Counted from the stretch's first letter, positions 1 to 10,798 are shown. The stretch is 64,000 nt of DNA from Caulobacter sp. 602-2 (GCF_011043625.1 NZ_JAAKGT010000001.1:682001-746000), one strand, 5' to 3'. Notes: generated from the sequence alone by a model not told the origin. Numbers and translations are program-made.

Positions 1-773
1 AGGCGGGCCGCACCCGTGTTCCAGGCCTCGCCGCTGACCACCACCAGCCGCCCTCGGGCGTGCTTGTGCGCCGTCTCGGAGGGCCAGGGAAAACGCGCGC
101 GCCAGAGGCTGGGGTCGTTCTGCACGAGGTCGCCTGCGCCGGTCTCGGAAAGGCCGATGTCGACCACCTCGACCTCGCCGCAGGCCGCGCGCCCCCGGGC
201 CAGCACGTGCGCGGGCTTGCGGCGATGGAAGGTCATGGTGAGCGCCGCGGCGAAGGCCTCGCCGCCCAGCGGCTCGCCGGTGTCGCCGTGGACGCCGCTG
301 GGGGTGTCGATGGCGACGATGCGGGACGACAACCCTCGCGCGGCGTGCGCCAGTTCTTCGGCCGGCCCTTCCAGCGGCCGCGACAGCCCCGCGCCGAACA
401 GGGCGTCGACATAGAGTTCGCCCGGCGAGACGGCCGGGTTCAGGGGATGGACCTCGCCGCGCCAGCGTTCGGCCGCCCAGCGGCAGGAGGCCGAGGCCGG
501 CGGTGCCAGGGCTTCGACCCGCACCGGCCAGCCGCGCCGCTTCAGATGGCGGGCGATGACGTAGCCGTCGCCGCCATTGTCGCCGGGCCCGCACCAGATC
601 ACCACGGGGCGGCGCGACCAGCGCGCGCGGATCGCCTCGGCCGCGCCCTTGCCGGCCCGCTCCATCAGGGTGGTCGCCGGCGCGCCCGCCGCCACCGCCG
701 CCGCATCGGCCGACCTCATTTCGCTGACGGTCATGACCTGGCGGGGGCCGGAGGGCGACATGTACGGCTCCAT
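1..773 (-). CDS. nnrE: Bifunctional NAD(P)H-hydrate epimerase / dehydratase (N-terminal part, runs off window)
   Basis: Partial gene: the 5' end is in the window and the 3' end lies beyond base 1. Reading down from ATG at 773 gives a YjeF-N (NnrE) epimerase domain. It has the phosphate/nucleotide loop 'WCGPGDNGGDGYVIARHL' around residues 48-65, then 'VDALFGAGLSRPL' and 'AIDTPSGVHGDTGE'. The last residues ('ARGRLVVVSGE') look like the start of the carbohydrate-kinase-like NnrD dehydratase domain. This suggests the usual fused NnrD/NnrE enzyme, which repairs damaged NADHX/NADPHX in the cytoplasm. The start overlaps the stop of the upstream histidine phosphatase gene as TGATG, so translation is probably coupled. 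Methionines at codons 5 and 14 are alternative starts. The family call is firm; the fusion is inferred from the last visible residues. Confidence 0.85.
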   Translation of the reverse strand, partial: MEPYMSPSGPRQVMTVSEMRSADAAAVAAGAPATTLMERAGKGAAEAIRARWSRRPVVIWCGPGDNGGDGYVIARHLKRRGWPVRVEALAPPASASCRWAAERWRGEVHPLNPAVSPGELYVDALFGAGLSRPLEGPAEELAHAARGLSSRIVAIDTPSGVHGDTGEPLGGEAFAAALTMTFHRRKPAHVLARGRAACGEVEVVDIGLSETGAGDLVQNDPSLWRARFPWPSETAHKHARGRLVVVSGEAWNTGAAR

Positions 774-1342
774 CAAAGAACGCCGGTGGAGGCTTCCTCG
801 CCTTTCTCGACCAGCCGCAGGCGGTTGTCGACGACTTCGAAGACCGTGACGCTGACATGGTCCGGCCGGAAGGCCATCACCGCCGCTGTTCCCTCGGCCG
901 CCGCGACCGCGGCGTTGAGCGCGACGAAGTGGCTGAAGACGGCGCATCCCTCGTATCGCGCCAGCGCGCCGGCGACCTGCGCCGTCCAGGCCAAATAGTC
1001 GCGGTCTCCCTTGATATCGGCCCAGTCGCCGGCGAAGGCCTGCCTCAGCCACGCCGGGCGCTCCTGCGGCGTCAGCGCGATGGGGGTCGGAATCTCGCCG
1101 ACGGCCGGCTCGATCTCGACCGGCACGCCCAGGATCGCGGCCAGCGGCGCGGCGGTCTCGCGGCAACGCCGCAGCGGCGAGGAGATCACCCGCCGGGGAC
1201 GCTCTTCTTCCGGCAGGGCCGCCAGCACGGCGGCGACCGCCCTCGCCTGCTCCTGGCCGGCGGCGTCCAGGCCAGGATCCTCGTCATCGCCGCCCCAGGT
1301 CGAGGCCGGCTTGCCGTGTCGGATGACATGAACCCTGCCCAT
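773..1342 (-). CDS. Histidine phosphatase family protein (phosphoglycerate mutase-like)
   Basis: A 189-residue protein starting 'MGRVHVIRHGKP'. The N-terminal RHG motif carries the catalytic His that becomes phosphorylated in this superfamily. 'SSPLRRCRETA' near residue 60 supplies conserved Arg residues, and 'VFSHFVALNAAVAAAEG' near residue 150 supplies the second catalytic His. The length fits small SixA/PGM-like phosphatases. I chose the ATG at 1342 because it overlaps the stop of the upstream thiolase-like gene as TGATG, and the RHG motif sits right after it as the family requires. The substrate cannot be read from the sequence. The gene sits mid-operon between a thiolase-like protein and the NAD(P)HX repair enzyme. 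Confidence 0.85.
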   Translation of the reverse strand: MGRVHVIRHGKPASTWGGDDEDPGLDAAGQEQARAVAAVLAALPEEERPRRVISSPLRRCRETAAPLAAILGVPVEIEPAVGEIPTPIALTPQERPAWLRQAFAGDWADIKGDRDYLAWTAQVAGALARYEGCAVFSHFVALNAAVAAAEGTAAVMAFRPDHVSVTVFEVVDNRLRLVEKGEEASTGVL

Positions 1343-2886
1343 CAGGCGGCGTCCGGCGTGAACAGGTTGCGGACCCCGTCGGGGTCGGGGCCGACCACGC
1401 CCGTCCGCCCGACGCCTTCGCGGCCTTCGAGATCGGCAAGGGTCGCCGCATCGTCCGGCGTGTTGGCCACGAACCGCGCGCCGTCCGGCGTGCGGCCGAT
1501 GACGACGCCCATCCGCGGCCCCTGCCGGGCGTGGACGACGGTGTAGGTCTCGATGACGGCGCGACCTTGCGGCGCCTCGGCGATCGGCGGATGCGGCAGG
1601 GCGTCGATCTCTTTCTGGATCACGGCCGGATCCTCGCGCCGCCACTCCCCTTCGACCGGACGCGTGGAGTAGACGCCGACCGACTGCTTGGTCAGGAACC
1701 AGCCGTTGGCGGTCGACAGGCCCCAGGCGCCCGGCCGCGCGCGCAGCCGCTCCATCAAGCGCGCCACGGCATGGAGGCTGTAGTTGTTTCCCGGTCCGCC
1801 GAAGTAAGGCAGGCCGCCGGTGACGGTGAGGCCGCGCGGATCGTCGAGGGCCAGGCCCAGTTCCTCGGCCGCCACCTGCACCGCCGACGGGAAGCAGGAA
1901 TAGAGGTCGATCACGTCGAGATCGGCCAGGTCGATCCCGGCCATGTCCAGCGCCCGCTTGCCGGTGAGGCGGATGGCTGGGCTGGAGTGGAAATCCTGGC
2001 GCTGCAGCGGGTACCAGAGGTCGGCGGCGTCGGCGCAGCCGTGCAGGAACACCCAGCGGTCCTGCGGCACGCCCAGTTCACGCGCCATGCCGACGCTGGC
2101 CACCAGCACCGCGGCCGACTGGTCCACCTCCATGATGGCGTTGAGGTACTTGGGATAAGGATAGCCGACCATGCGGTTGCGCTCGGTCACCGTGACCAGC
2201 TCCTCAGGGGAACGCTCGACCGGGAACCAGGCCTCGGGATCGGCGGCGGCGACCTTCGTGAACGGCGAGAACAGCGCGCCTAGCCTGGCCTGATGGTCGG
2301 CGAGGCCGCGGCCGTCGCGGGCCCGCAGCGCGTTCTCGAACAAGGGATAGGTGTTGACCGGATAGCCCAGGCCGTGGGCGGCCTCCTGCCGGGTGACGCC
2401 CGGGCGCGGATCGCCGATGCGCATCGGCGCGCTGTCTATGTCGTCGGCCCAGCCCTCGAAGCCTAGGCCGTTCTTCATGCGCTTCATCAGCGAGCCGAGG
2501 AATTCGGCGCCCGTGACCAGACCCAGCCGCGACTCGCCGCGGGCTATGCGCTCGGCCAGGACGTTGATCGCCTGCTGGGGGCTGTTGCCGCCGGTCTCGG
2601 TGTAGACAGACCAGGCCGGATGCGCCCCGATCGCCCGCGCCAGGCTGGCCGGCGGATCCGACAGGCGGGGAAGCGGCAGTTTCGAAAGACCGCCCGGGGC
2701 GTCGATGCTGAACGCTACGACCGCCAGAGCGTCCAATTGCGCAAGAACCGTCCCCTGCAGCCCGGCGTCGGCGACAGCGCGTTTCGCCGCAATCTTCAGC
2801 AATTCCAGCGGCGAAGGCGAACTTTCAGCAGGACCGCGAAATGTGAACTGGCCCGCGCCGATCAAAACCGGCGTCTCGTCGCGCAT
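1342..2886 (-). CDS. Thiolase-superfamily protein (acetyl-CoA acetyltransferase-like)
   Basis: A 514-residue protein with a thiolase-like fold: N-terminal 'PVLIGAGQFT', then 'GGNSPQQAINVLAERIARGE' near residue 105, then 'DLDVIDLYSCFPSAVQVAAEELGL' and 'TGGLPYFGGPGNNYSLHAVARLM' in the C-terminal half. The last 90 residues look like the OB-like extension of this subgroup. The position where classical thiolases place the acyl-accepting Cys reads Gly-Gly-Asn-Ser here, so ordinary thiolysis or condensation is doubtful. The ATG at 2886 has GGGGG five bases upstream. A GTG at 2892 is also in frame but would lie on top of that ribosome binding site. It is the first gene of a coupled minus-strand run with the histidine phosphatase and nnrE. 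A perfect 12-bp palindrome lies 15 bp upstream of the ATG. Confidence 0.75.
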   Translation of the reverse strand: MRDETPVLIGAGQFTFRGPAESSPSPLELLKIAAKRAVADAGLQGTVLAQLDALAVVAFSIDAPGGLSKLPLPRLSDPPASLARAIGAHPAWSVYTETGGNSPQQAINVLAERIARGESRLGLVTGAEFLGSLMKRMKNGLGFEGWADDIDSAPMRIGDPRPGVTRQEAAHGLGYPVNTYPLFENALRARDGRGLADHQARLGALFSPFTKVAAADPEAWFPVERSPEELVTVTERNRMVGYPYPKYLNAIMEVDQSAAVLVASVGMARELGVPQDRWVFLHGCADAADLWYPLQRQDFHSSPAIRLTGKRALDMAGIDLADLDVIDLYSCFPSAVQVAAEELGLALDDPRGLTVTGGLPYFGGPGNNYSLHAVARLMERLRARPGAWGLSTANGWFLTKQSVGVYSTRPVEGEWRREDPAVIQKEIDALPHPPIAEAPQGRAVIETYTVVHARQGPRMGVVIGRTPDGARFVANTPDDAATLADLEGREGVGRTGVVGPDPDGVRNLFTPDAA

Positions 2887-2900
2887 GTTCACCCCCGTTC

Positions 2901-2912
2901 AAACGATCGTTT
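2901..2912. promoter_or_regulatory. Palindromic operator candidate upstream of the thiolase-like operon
   Basis: AAACGATCGTTT is a perfect 12-bp inverted repeat 15 bp upstream of the thiolase-like start codon. With its flanking C it reads CAAAC-N4-GTTT, close to the operator described for PsrA-type TetR regulators of fatty-acid genes (G/C-AAAC-N2-4-GTTT-G/C). The sequence match is direct; the regulator is inferred. No TetR gene lies in this window. Confidence 0.4.
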
Positions 2913-3063
2913 TCGTGATCCTAGGCGGCTATCGGGGCGCGACAAGGCCGTTTCCGGCCACAATTCCGAAATGCATATTTTTCGATCAAACGAAGCTCAA
3001 GATTCACTCATATGCCTGAATGCACGTCCGAACCGCGACAATCGCTGGAACCCCGGCTTGTAG

Positions 3064-3471
<408 letters not shown>

Positions 3472-3517
3472 ACCACGGCCGCCTCCTCTCAGACTTTCTC
3501 GCTCAAAGGGGATATCA

Positions 3518-4927
3518 ATGAGCACCGCCAAGGAAATCCTGGACCTGATCAAGGAAAAGGACGTGAAGTACGTCGACGTCCGCTTCACGGACGTTCGCGG
3601 CAAGCTGCAGCACGTCACCTTCGACATCGACCTGGTCGACGACGAGTTCCTGAACGACGGCACCATGTTCGACGGCTCGTCGATCGCCGGCTGGAAGGCC
3701 ATCAACGAGTCGGACATGAAGCTGCGTCCGGACCTGACCTCGGCCATCATCGACCCGTTCTACCAGCAGACCACCCTGGCGCTGTTCTGCGACGTCGTGA
3801 ACCCGGACGACGGCACCCCCTACAACCGTGACCCGCGCTCGATCGCCAAGGCCGCGCTGAACTACGTCAAGTCGGCCGGCGTGGGCGACACCGTCTACTT
3901 CGGCCCGGAAGCCGAGTTCTTCATCTTCGACGACGTGCGCTGGTCGACCGCCCCGCACGACACCGGCTACTCGTACGACTCCACCGAACTGCCGGTGAAC
4001 TCGGGCAAGGCCTATCCGGAAGGCAACATGGGCCACCGCCCGGGCCCCAAGGGCGGCTACTTCCCGGTGAACCCGGTCGACTCGGCCCAGGACCTGCGCG
4101 GCGAAATGCTGGCCGTCATGGGCGAGCTCGGCATGAAGCCGGAAAAGCACCACCACGAAGTGGCGCCGGCCCAGCACGAACTCGGCCTGAAGTTCGACAC
4201 CATGGTCACCATGGCCGACCGCATGCAGCTGTATAAGTACGTGATCCACAACGTGGCCCACGCCTACGGCAAGACCGCCACCTTCATGGCCAAGCCGATG
4301 TTCGGCGACAACGGCTCGGGCATGCACGTGCACCAGTCGATCTGGCAGGACGGCAAGCCGCTGTTCGCCGGCGACAAGTACGCCGGTCTGAGCCAGGAAT
4401 GCCTGTGGTACATCGGCGGCATCATCAAGCACGCCAAGGCCATCAACGCCTTCTCGAACTCGACCACCAACAGCTACAAGCGCCTGGTGCCGGGCTACGA
4501 AGCCCCGGTGAAGCTGGCCTACAGCTCGCGCAACCGCTCGGCCTCGATCCGCATCCCGCACGTCGACTCGCCGAAGGCCAAGCGCATCGAAGCCCGCTTC
4601 CCGGACCCGATGGGCAACCCCTACCTGACCTTCGTCGCCCTTCTGATGGCCGGCCTGGACGGCATCATCAACAAGATCGATCCGGGCGCGGCCGCCGACA
4701 AGAACCTCTACGACCTGCCGCCCCGCGAGCAGAAGAAGATCCCGGAAGTCTGCGGCTCGCTGCGTGAAGCCCTGGAAAACCTCGACAAGGACCGCGCCTT
4801 CCTGAAGGCCGGCGGCGTCATGGACGACGACTTCATCGACAGCTACATCGAGCTGAAGATGGAAGAAGTGATGCGTCTGCAACTGCACCCGCACCCGGTC
4901 GAATTCGAGATGTACTACAAGTGCTAA
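3518..4927 (+). CDS. glnA: Glutamine synthetase, type I
   Basis: A 469-residue GS-I subunit that condenses ammonia with glutamate using ATP and forms dodecamers in the cytoplasm. The N-terminal beta-grasp has '[12 protein letters not shown]' and '[10 protein letters not shown]'. The catalytic signatures are '[10 protein letters not shown]', '[13 protein letters not shown]' (metal-binding Glu/His), '[19 protein letters not shown]' (ATP-binding region) and 'NRSASIRIP'. The adenylylation Tyr is in 'NLYDLPP' at residue 398, so GlnE control is expected. The ATG at 3518 follows an AAAGGGGA ribosome binding site, and the product has the usual 469 residues. It is co-transcribed with glnB and ends at a strong intrinsic terminator. 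Confidence 0.98.
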   Translation: MSTAKEILDLIKEKDVKYVDVRFTDVRGKLQHVTFDIDLVDDEFLNDGTMFDGSSIAGWKAINESDMKLRPDLTSAIIDPFYQQTTLALFCDVVNPDDGTPYNRDPRSIAKAALNYVKSAGVGDTVYFGPEAEFFIFDDVRWSTAPHDTGYSYDSTELPVNSGKAYPEGNMGHRPGPKGGYFPVNPVDSAQDLRGEMLAVMGELGMKPEKHHHEVAPAQHELGLKFDTMVTMADRMQLYKYVIHNVAHAYGKTATFMAKPMFGDNGSGMHVHQSIWQDGKPLFAGDKYAGLSQECLWYIGGIIKHAKAINAFSNSTTNSYKRLVPGYEAPVKLAYSSRNRSASIRIPHVDSPKAKRIEARFPDPMGNPYLTFVALLMAGLDGIINKIDPGAAADKNLYDLPPREQKKIPEVCGSLREALENLDKDRAFLKAGGVMDDDFIDSYIELKMEEVMRLQLHPHPVEFEMYYKC

Positions 4928-4955
4928 GCCGAAAGGCCTGAGGCACTTTGGGATC

Positions 4956-4988
4956 GGCCCGGGGCGCAAGCTCCGGGCCTTTTCTTTT
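4956..4988 (+). terminator. Intrinsic terminator of glnBA
   Basis: A 10-bp stem (GGCCCGGGGC / GCTCCGGGCC, one G-T pair) closed by a GCAA tetraloop and followed by TTTTCTTTT. It begins 29 bases after the glnA stop. Confidence 0.9.
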
Positions 4989-5001
4989 GGAGAACAGCCA
5001 G

Positions 5002-5355
5002 ATGATCCGCACCAGCTGCCACTGCGGGGCCGTGGGCTTTGCGATCGAGACCGCGCCGACCGAGGTGACGCAGTGCAACTGCTCGATCTGCCGACGCTAC
5101 GGGGTGCTGTGGGCCTATTATTCGCTGGGCGCCGTGCGCCTGGTCGAGGGCTGAGCGACCGACACCTACGAGTGGGACGACCGCTCGATCGCCTTCCACC
5201 GCTGCCGGGCCTGCGGCTGCGTCACCCACTGGAGCTCCAACGACCCGGGACGCGACAAGATCGGGATCAACGCGCGGCTGATGGAGCCGCAGGTGCTGGC
5301 CGCGGCGCGGGTGCGGCGGCTGGATGGCGCGGTCAGCGAGCAGTACGTGGACTGA
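5002..5355 (+). pseudogene. GFA-family (CENP-V/Gfa) zinc protein interrupted by an in-frame TGA
   Basis: Starting at ATG 5002, the frame reads a GFA-like zinc protein: 'SCHCGAVGFAIET' (CxC) and 'CNCSICRRYGVLWAYYS' (CxxC). A TGA follows at 5152-5154 after 'VRLVEG'. The same frame then continues without a shift for 66 codons: 'ATDTYEWDDRSIAFHRC', 'CRACGCVTHWSS' and a natural end 'SEQYVD' at 5355. Both halves keep the expected Cys pattern, and total length (about 117 codons) matches the family. So this is one gene with one nonsense codon: a recent pseudogene, a sequencing error, or, least likely, recoding. The family includes glutathione-dependent formaldehyde-activating enzymes, but many members have no proven activity. 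It lies just after the glnA terminator. Confidence 0.8.
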
Positions 5356-5404
5356 GGAGCGCCCGGCTCCCCAGTCCTGTCGTTCAGATCAGGCTTGGCC
5401 CAGA

Positions 5405-5728
5405 TCAGGCCTCGACTTGGGCGATCCCGTCGCGGAACTCGTCGGCGGGTACGAACGCGGCGCCCTCCTCGTCCAGCACCCAGGCGCCCTTGAAGGCGGC
5501 GTGGGCAGGGTCGAGATCCTCGTCGAGCAGGTCGCCCTCGTAGAGGCCGACATTGGTGTAGTCGAAGTCCAGCGACAGCTGGCTGGCGAGATCAAGCATC
5601 TCGTCGGCCATGCGGCGGGCGTAACCCAGGGCTTCGCTCTCGTTGGAGAACTCGTCCGTCAGGGTGTTCACCTCCGCTGAATCGCTGCCTTGGGTCGCGC
5701 TGGTGGTGACGATGGTGAAGGCCGGCAT
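5405..5728 (-). CDS. Conserved hypothetical protein, acidic, 107 aa
   Basis: A 107-residue acidic soluble protein starting 'MPAFTIVTTSATQ'. No signal peptide or membrane segment is visible. The middle ('SEALGYARRMADEMLDLASQL') looks helical and is followed by an acidic stretch 'LYEGDLLDEDLDPAHAAF'. I do not recognise the family. It is monocistronic on the minus strand, with 49 bp to the broken GFA gene on one side and rsgA upstream on the other. Codon use is typical of the region, which supports a real gene. Confidence 0.6.
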   Translation of the reverse strand: MPAFTIVTTSATQGSDSAEVNTLTDEFSNESEALGYARRMADEMLDLASQLSLDFDYTNVGLYEGDLLDEDLDPAHAAFKGAWVLDEEGAAFVPADEFRDGIAQVEA

Positions 5729-5843
5729 GGGTCATCTCTCGAAGGTGTTGAACCCCTCTCCTAATCCCATTCGCCAGGAAGAGCGGCCATATTTTGAAAG
5801 TCCATCCGTCGAGGGCGGCCGCTAGCGAAGGCCGGGTCCAGCC

Positions 5844-6914
5844 TCAAGCGCCCCCGCGGGCGTCCTTTCTGGCGGTGCGATAGGTCTTCTGGGCCTTGCC
5901 CAGGCGACGGCGCTCGGCGTCCTTGAAGGCCCGGGCCGCCTTGTCCTCGACCGCGGCCAGCTCCTGGGCGAGCTTGCGGAAATGCTCCCAGCGCTTGGGG
6001 TCGAGCTCGCCGCTCTGGATGGCGCCCTGCACCGCGCAGCCGGGCTCGCCGGTGTGGCTGCAGTCGCCGAACTTGCAGGTCTCGGCCAGCCGCTCGATGT
6101 CGTCGAACACCTGGTTCACGCCCTCGTCGGCTTCGACCAGCCCCACCTCGCGCACGCCGGGCGTGTCGATGATCAGGCCGCCGCCGGGCAGCAGCGCCAG
6201 CTCCCGGTGGCTGGTGGTGTGGCGGCCGCGGTCATCGGCCTCGCGGATGTCCTGGGTGGCCATGCGCTGCTCGCCCAGGAGCGTATTGACCAGGGTGGAC
6301 TTGCCCACCCCGGACGAGCCGAGCAGGACGCAGGTCTCGCCGGGCGCCAGGTGGGCCAGCAGGGCGTCCAGGCCCTGCCTCTCGCGCGCCGACACGATGA
6401 CGACCGGGCAGCCGGCGGCCAGGGCCTCGACCTCGGCGGCGAGCGACGCCGCCTCGGCGCAGATGTCCGACTTGGTCAGCACGACCACGGGGCGCGCGCC
6501 GCTCTGCCAGGCGGCGGCCAGGTAGCGTTCGATGCGGCGCGGATTGAGGTCGCCGTTCATCGAGGTGACGATGAAGGCCAGATCGACATTGGCGGCGACC
6601 ACCTGCGGGGTCTGCACGCTGTCGGCGGCCCGGCGGACCAGGGCGGTGCGGCGCGGCAGGACGGCCTGGATGGTCGCGGTGCGTTCGGCCTGATTCACCG
6701 ACAGCGCCACCCAGTCGCCGACCGCCGGATGGCCGGCCTCCTTGGCCTCATGGCGCAGTCGGCCGGAAAGCTTGGCGCGCACCTCGCCCTCGGGCGTGAT
6801 CGCCAGATAGCCGTTCCGCTGCTGGACGACGACGCGGCCAACCGCATGACCTGCGCGCTCATGAGGCTTGAAAGCCTCGGCCAGCAGATCAGACCATCCG
6901 TATTGCTCGATCAA
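5844..6914 (-). CDS. rsgA: Ribosome small subunit-dependent GTPase A (RsgA/YjeQ)
   Basis: A 356-residue circularly permuted GTPase that helps late 30S subunit maturation. An N-terminal OB-fold (about 25-95) is followed by the G domain in permuted order: G4 'TKSD' at 147-150, the P-loop 'GSSGVGKST' at 199-207, and G3 'DTPG' at 250-253. A C-terminal zinc finger has Cys280, Cys285, His287 and Cys293 ('CKFGDCSHTGEPGC'). The basic tail 'RRRLGKAQKTYRTARK' is suited to rRNA contact. Length and motif order match the family. It is a single gene on the minus strand. Confidence 0.95.
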   Translation of the reverse strand: MIEQYGWSDLLAEAFKPHERAGHAVGRVVVQQRNGYLAITPEGEVRAKLSGRLRHEAKEAGHPAVGDWVALSVNQAERTATIQAVLPRRTALVRRAADSVQTPQVVAANVDLAFIVTSMNGDLNPRRIERYLAAAWQSGARPVVVLTKSDICAEAASLAAEVEALAAGCPVVIVSARERQGLDALLAHLAPGETCVLLGSSGVGKSTLVNTLLGEQRMATQDIREADDRGRHTTSHRELALLPGGGLIIDTPGVREVGLVEADEGVNQVFDDIERLAETCKFGDCSHTGEPGCAVQGAIQSGELDPKRWEHFRKLAQELAAVEDKAARAFKDAERRRLGKAQKTYRTARKDARGGA

Positions 6915-7027
6915 GTTTGGCTTCCATGCGCGGACCTAGGCATCATCGCCCCGCCTAGCAGCAAAACGACACGCGCCGGAAGGCCGATCGCGACAGGCAG
7001 GAGAATACGACTGTTCCCGCCGGAGAC

Positions 7028-7396
7028 CTACAGCCCCACCCCGCCCACCGGCGTCGTCTCGAACCGATGGCCGAAGCCGGCGATGATCGGGCGAGCCTTG
7101 GCGATGGCCGCCTGCACCGAAGGCAGTTTCAGCGAGGCGGCGTGGCTTTCCTTGTCGGTCCAGACCTCGGTGATCCAGATCGCGTCGGCGTCGGTGGGGT
7201 CGAGCGCCAGGATGTAGGAGAGACAGCCGGGCATGGCGCCCGTGCCCTCCTTCAGGATCGCCACGAGGTCGTCGCGCTTGCCCGGGGCGGCCTTCATCTG
7301 GCCGATCAGTCCGTACATGGTCTTGTCTCCAGCAGCAGCGAGCGACGGGGCCAGAGCCGCCGCCGCGCCGCCGATCATGGCCTGCCTGCGGTCCAT
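7028..7396 (-). CDS. Exported antibiotic-biosynthesis-monooxygenase (ABM) domain protein
   Basis: A 122-residue protein beginning 'MDRRQAMIGGAAAALAPSLAAAG', a twin-arginine-like signal peptide. The rest is one ABM/dimeric alpha-beta barrel domain ('YGLIGQMKAAPGKRDDLVAILKEG', 'EVWTDKESHAASL', 'PVGGVGL'). These domains act as small cofactor-free monooxygenases or as quinol-handling proteins; the substrate here is unknown. Start 7396 is chosen because it restores the signal peptide and lies five bases after the stop of the Kazal lipoprotein gene. The two probably form an operon of exported proteins. Confidence 0.8.
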   Translation of the reverse strand: MDRRQAMIGGAAAALAPSLAAAGDKTMYGLIGQMKAAPGKRDDLVAILKEGTGAMPGCLSYILALDPTDADAIWITEVWTDKESHAASLKLPSVQAAIAKARPIIAGFGHRFETTPVGGVGL

Positions 7397-7401
7397 TTGC
7401 G

Positions 7402-7761
7402 TCAGGAGGCCTTGCACTCGCCCTCGTGGGCGACGCTGACGCCCTGGCCGGCCGCGCTGCAGGCGTTGCCGTAGGTCTTGCCGTCGCAGCCGCAGACGGG
7501 GCGGTAGTCCATGGTGCAGACCTGCGGACGCTTGCGGCAGATCCCCGAGGCGTCGGCGACGGTCTTGCAGGCCCCGACCGGCATGACGCAGGACAGGCCC
7601 TCGCCGCACTGGAAGCCGGCGATGCCGCCGCACATGCCGCCTTCGGCGACCGGGGCGCGCGACATGGGGGGCGGAGCCCCCGTGGAGGGGCCGGCGGGCT
7701 GGCCCGCGCAGGCGCTGATCAGGAGAGCGGCCGCCAGGCCGAGCCAGGGACGCAGGCGCAT
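7402..7761 (-). CDS. Kazal-domain lipoprotein (serine protease inhibitor-like)
   Basis: A 119-residue lipoprotein. The signal peptide 'MRLRPWLGLAAALLISACAG' has a lipobox with the Cys at about residue 18. After a Pro/Gly/Ser linker there are several Cys pairs ('GGMCGG', 'FQCGEGLSCV', 'ACKTV', 'ICRKRPQVC'). The C-terminal Kazal-type module is 'CTMDYRPVCGCDGKTYGNAC' followed by 'HEGEC'. Kazal domains inhibit serine proteases; in bacterial envelope proteins the target is usually unknown. The ATG at 7761 gives the signal peptide directly; a longer frame upstream has no such feature. It is coupled to the exported ABM protein and divergent from the amidohydrolase pair. Confidence 0.85.
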   Translation of the reverse strand: MRLRPWLGLAAALLISACAGQPAGPSTGAPPPMSRAPVAEGGMCGGIAGFQCGEGLSCVMPVGACKTVADASGICRKRPQVCTMDYRPVCGCDGKTYGNACSAAGQGVSVAHEGECKAS

Positions 7762-7922
7762 CGTGTTCCTCCCAAGCGGATTCGACCGCAGGTCGCGATC
7801 CTCGCACGAAGCACGCGCGACAGACAAACGCCACGATCCGGGAAAAATGGGGCGCCGCGCTGCTTGATCAGGGGTCTGAATTGGTCTGTCCTCGCGGCCT
7901 CTTCGAGAGTCGGGGAAAATTG

Positions 7923-9385
<1,463 letters not shown>

Positions 9386-9386
<1 letters not shown>

Positions 9387-10741
9387 TGATCCGGTCCATC
9401 CTCTTCGCCGGCGCCGCCCTGTGCGCCGTCACGGCCGGCTCGGCCAGCGCCCAGACCTTCGCCATCGTCAACGCCCGCATCGAGCCGGTGTCGAGCGCGG
9501 CGATCCCGTCGGGAACCATCCTGGTGCAGAACGGCAAGATCGCCGCCGTCGGCGCCAATGTCGCCGTGCCGGCCGGCGTGACCACCATCGACGCCAAGGG
9601 CGGGGTCGTGACCCCGGGCCTGGTCGCCCCGTCGTCGAACATCAGCGCCTCTGAGATCGGCGGCGTGCGCGAGACGCGTGACGACGGCACCGGCAGCTCG
9701 CTGTCGGCCGGCTTCGATATCGCCTACAGCGTCAATCCCGCCTCGCCGATGATCGGCCTGGCCCGCGACGGCGGCGTCACCAGCTCGGCCGTCACCCCGG
9801 TGCTGTCGGGCGTCGGCGGCGGATCCCACGAGCACGCCGACGACGGCGTGGTCGAGGAGATGACCGCCGGCAAGGACGGCGGCGGCGATCCCCCGCTGTT
9901 CGGCGGCCAGGCGGCGTTCGTGCGCCTCAAGGCCGGCGAAGCCGACATCGTCTCCAAGTCGAAGACCGCCGTGACCCTGTCGCTGGGCGAAGCCGGGGCC
10001 CGCGCGGCCGGCGGCTCGCGCGGCGCGGCGATCGTGCTGGTCAAGTCGGCCCTGCAGGACGCCCGCGCGTTCGCCAGGAACCGCGCCGCCTTCGAACAGG
10101 GCGCCACGCGCGACTACGGCCTCTCGCGCCTCGATCTTGAGGCCCTGGTCCCGGTCGTGCAGGGCAAGACCCCGCTGCTGATCCGCGCCCACCGCGCCTC
10201 CGACATCCGCCTGGCCCTCAAGCTGGCGGCCGAGGAGAAGATCAAGATCGTGCTGGAAGGCGCCGAGGAAGGCTGGCTGGTGGCCGGCGAGATCGCCAAG
10301 GCCGGCGTGCCGGTGATCGTCGACACCCAGGCCGACCTGCCCGACAGCTTCGAGACCCTGGGCTCGCGCCTCGACAATGCCGCCCGCCTGAACGCGGCCG
10401 GCGTCACCGTGGCGATCAACGGCGCGCGGGACTTCAACAACCTTCGCCAGGAGCGCCTGAACGCGGGCCTGGCCGTCGCCAACGGCCTGCCCTATCCGGC
10501 GGCCCTGGCGGCGATCACCCTGACGCCGGCGAAGATCTGGGGCATGGCCGACCAGATCGGCTCGCTCGACGTCGGCAAGACCGCCGACCTGGTGCTTTGG
10601 ACCGGCGATCCGCTGGAAACCACGACCTGGGCCGATAAGGTCTTCGTCGGCGGCGTCGAGCAGCCGGCCGACAGCCGCCAGAGCCAGCTGCGCGACCGCT
10701 ACGCGGCAGGCGACAACGGCCTGCCTCCGGCCTACCGCTAG
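9386..10741 (+). CDS. Amidohydrolase-like exported protein lacking the metal ligands
   Basis: A 451-residue secreted paralogue of the preceding protein, with a cleavable signal peptide 'MIRSILFAGAALCAVTAGSASAQ'. It keeps the flanking N-terminal strands ('VPAGVTTIDAKGGVVTPGLV') and the C-terminal signature ('WGMADQIGSLDVGKTADLVLW'). Where the partner has HSH it reads 'APSSN'. The later His and Asp positions are also lost ('VLEGAEEGW', 'AINGARDF'). It therefore probably lacks hydrolase activity and may be a structural or regulatory subunit of the coupled enzyme. TGATG overlap with the upstream gene and a downstream terminator define a two-gene operon. Confidence 0.88.
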
Positions 10742-10749
10742 GACGACCA

Positions 10750-10787
10750 GACGGCCCGCTTCCCACCGGAGGCGGGCCGTCGCTTTT
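10750..10787 (+). terminator. Intrinsic terminator after the amidohydrolase pair
   Basis: A 10-bp stem GACGGCCCGC / GCGGGCCGTC with a 12-base loop, followed by GCTTTTC. It starts nine bases after the stop codon. Confidence 0.85.
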
Positions 10788-10798
10788 CGAGGGAACAG

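Noticed and set aside
3515..4969. Long minus-strand reading frame opposite glnA
   Set aside because: It mirrors the codon bias of glnA in high-G+C DNA and has no recognisable product.
5152..5154. Selenocysteine reading of the TGA in the GFA gene
   Set aside because: The TGA is not at a conserved Cys and no SECIS-like hairpin is obvious right after it.
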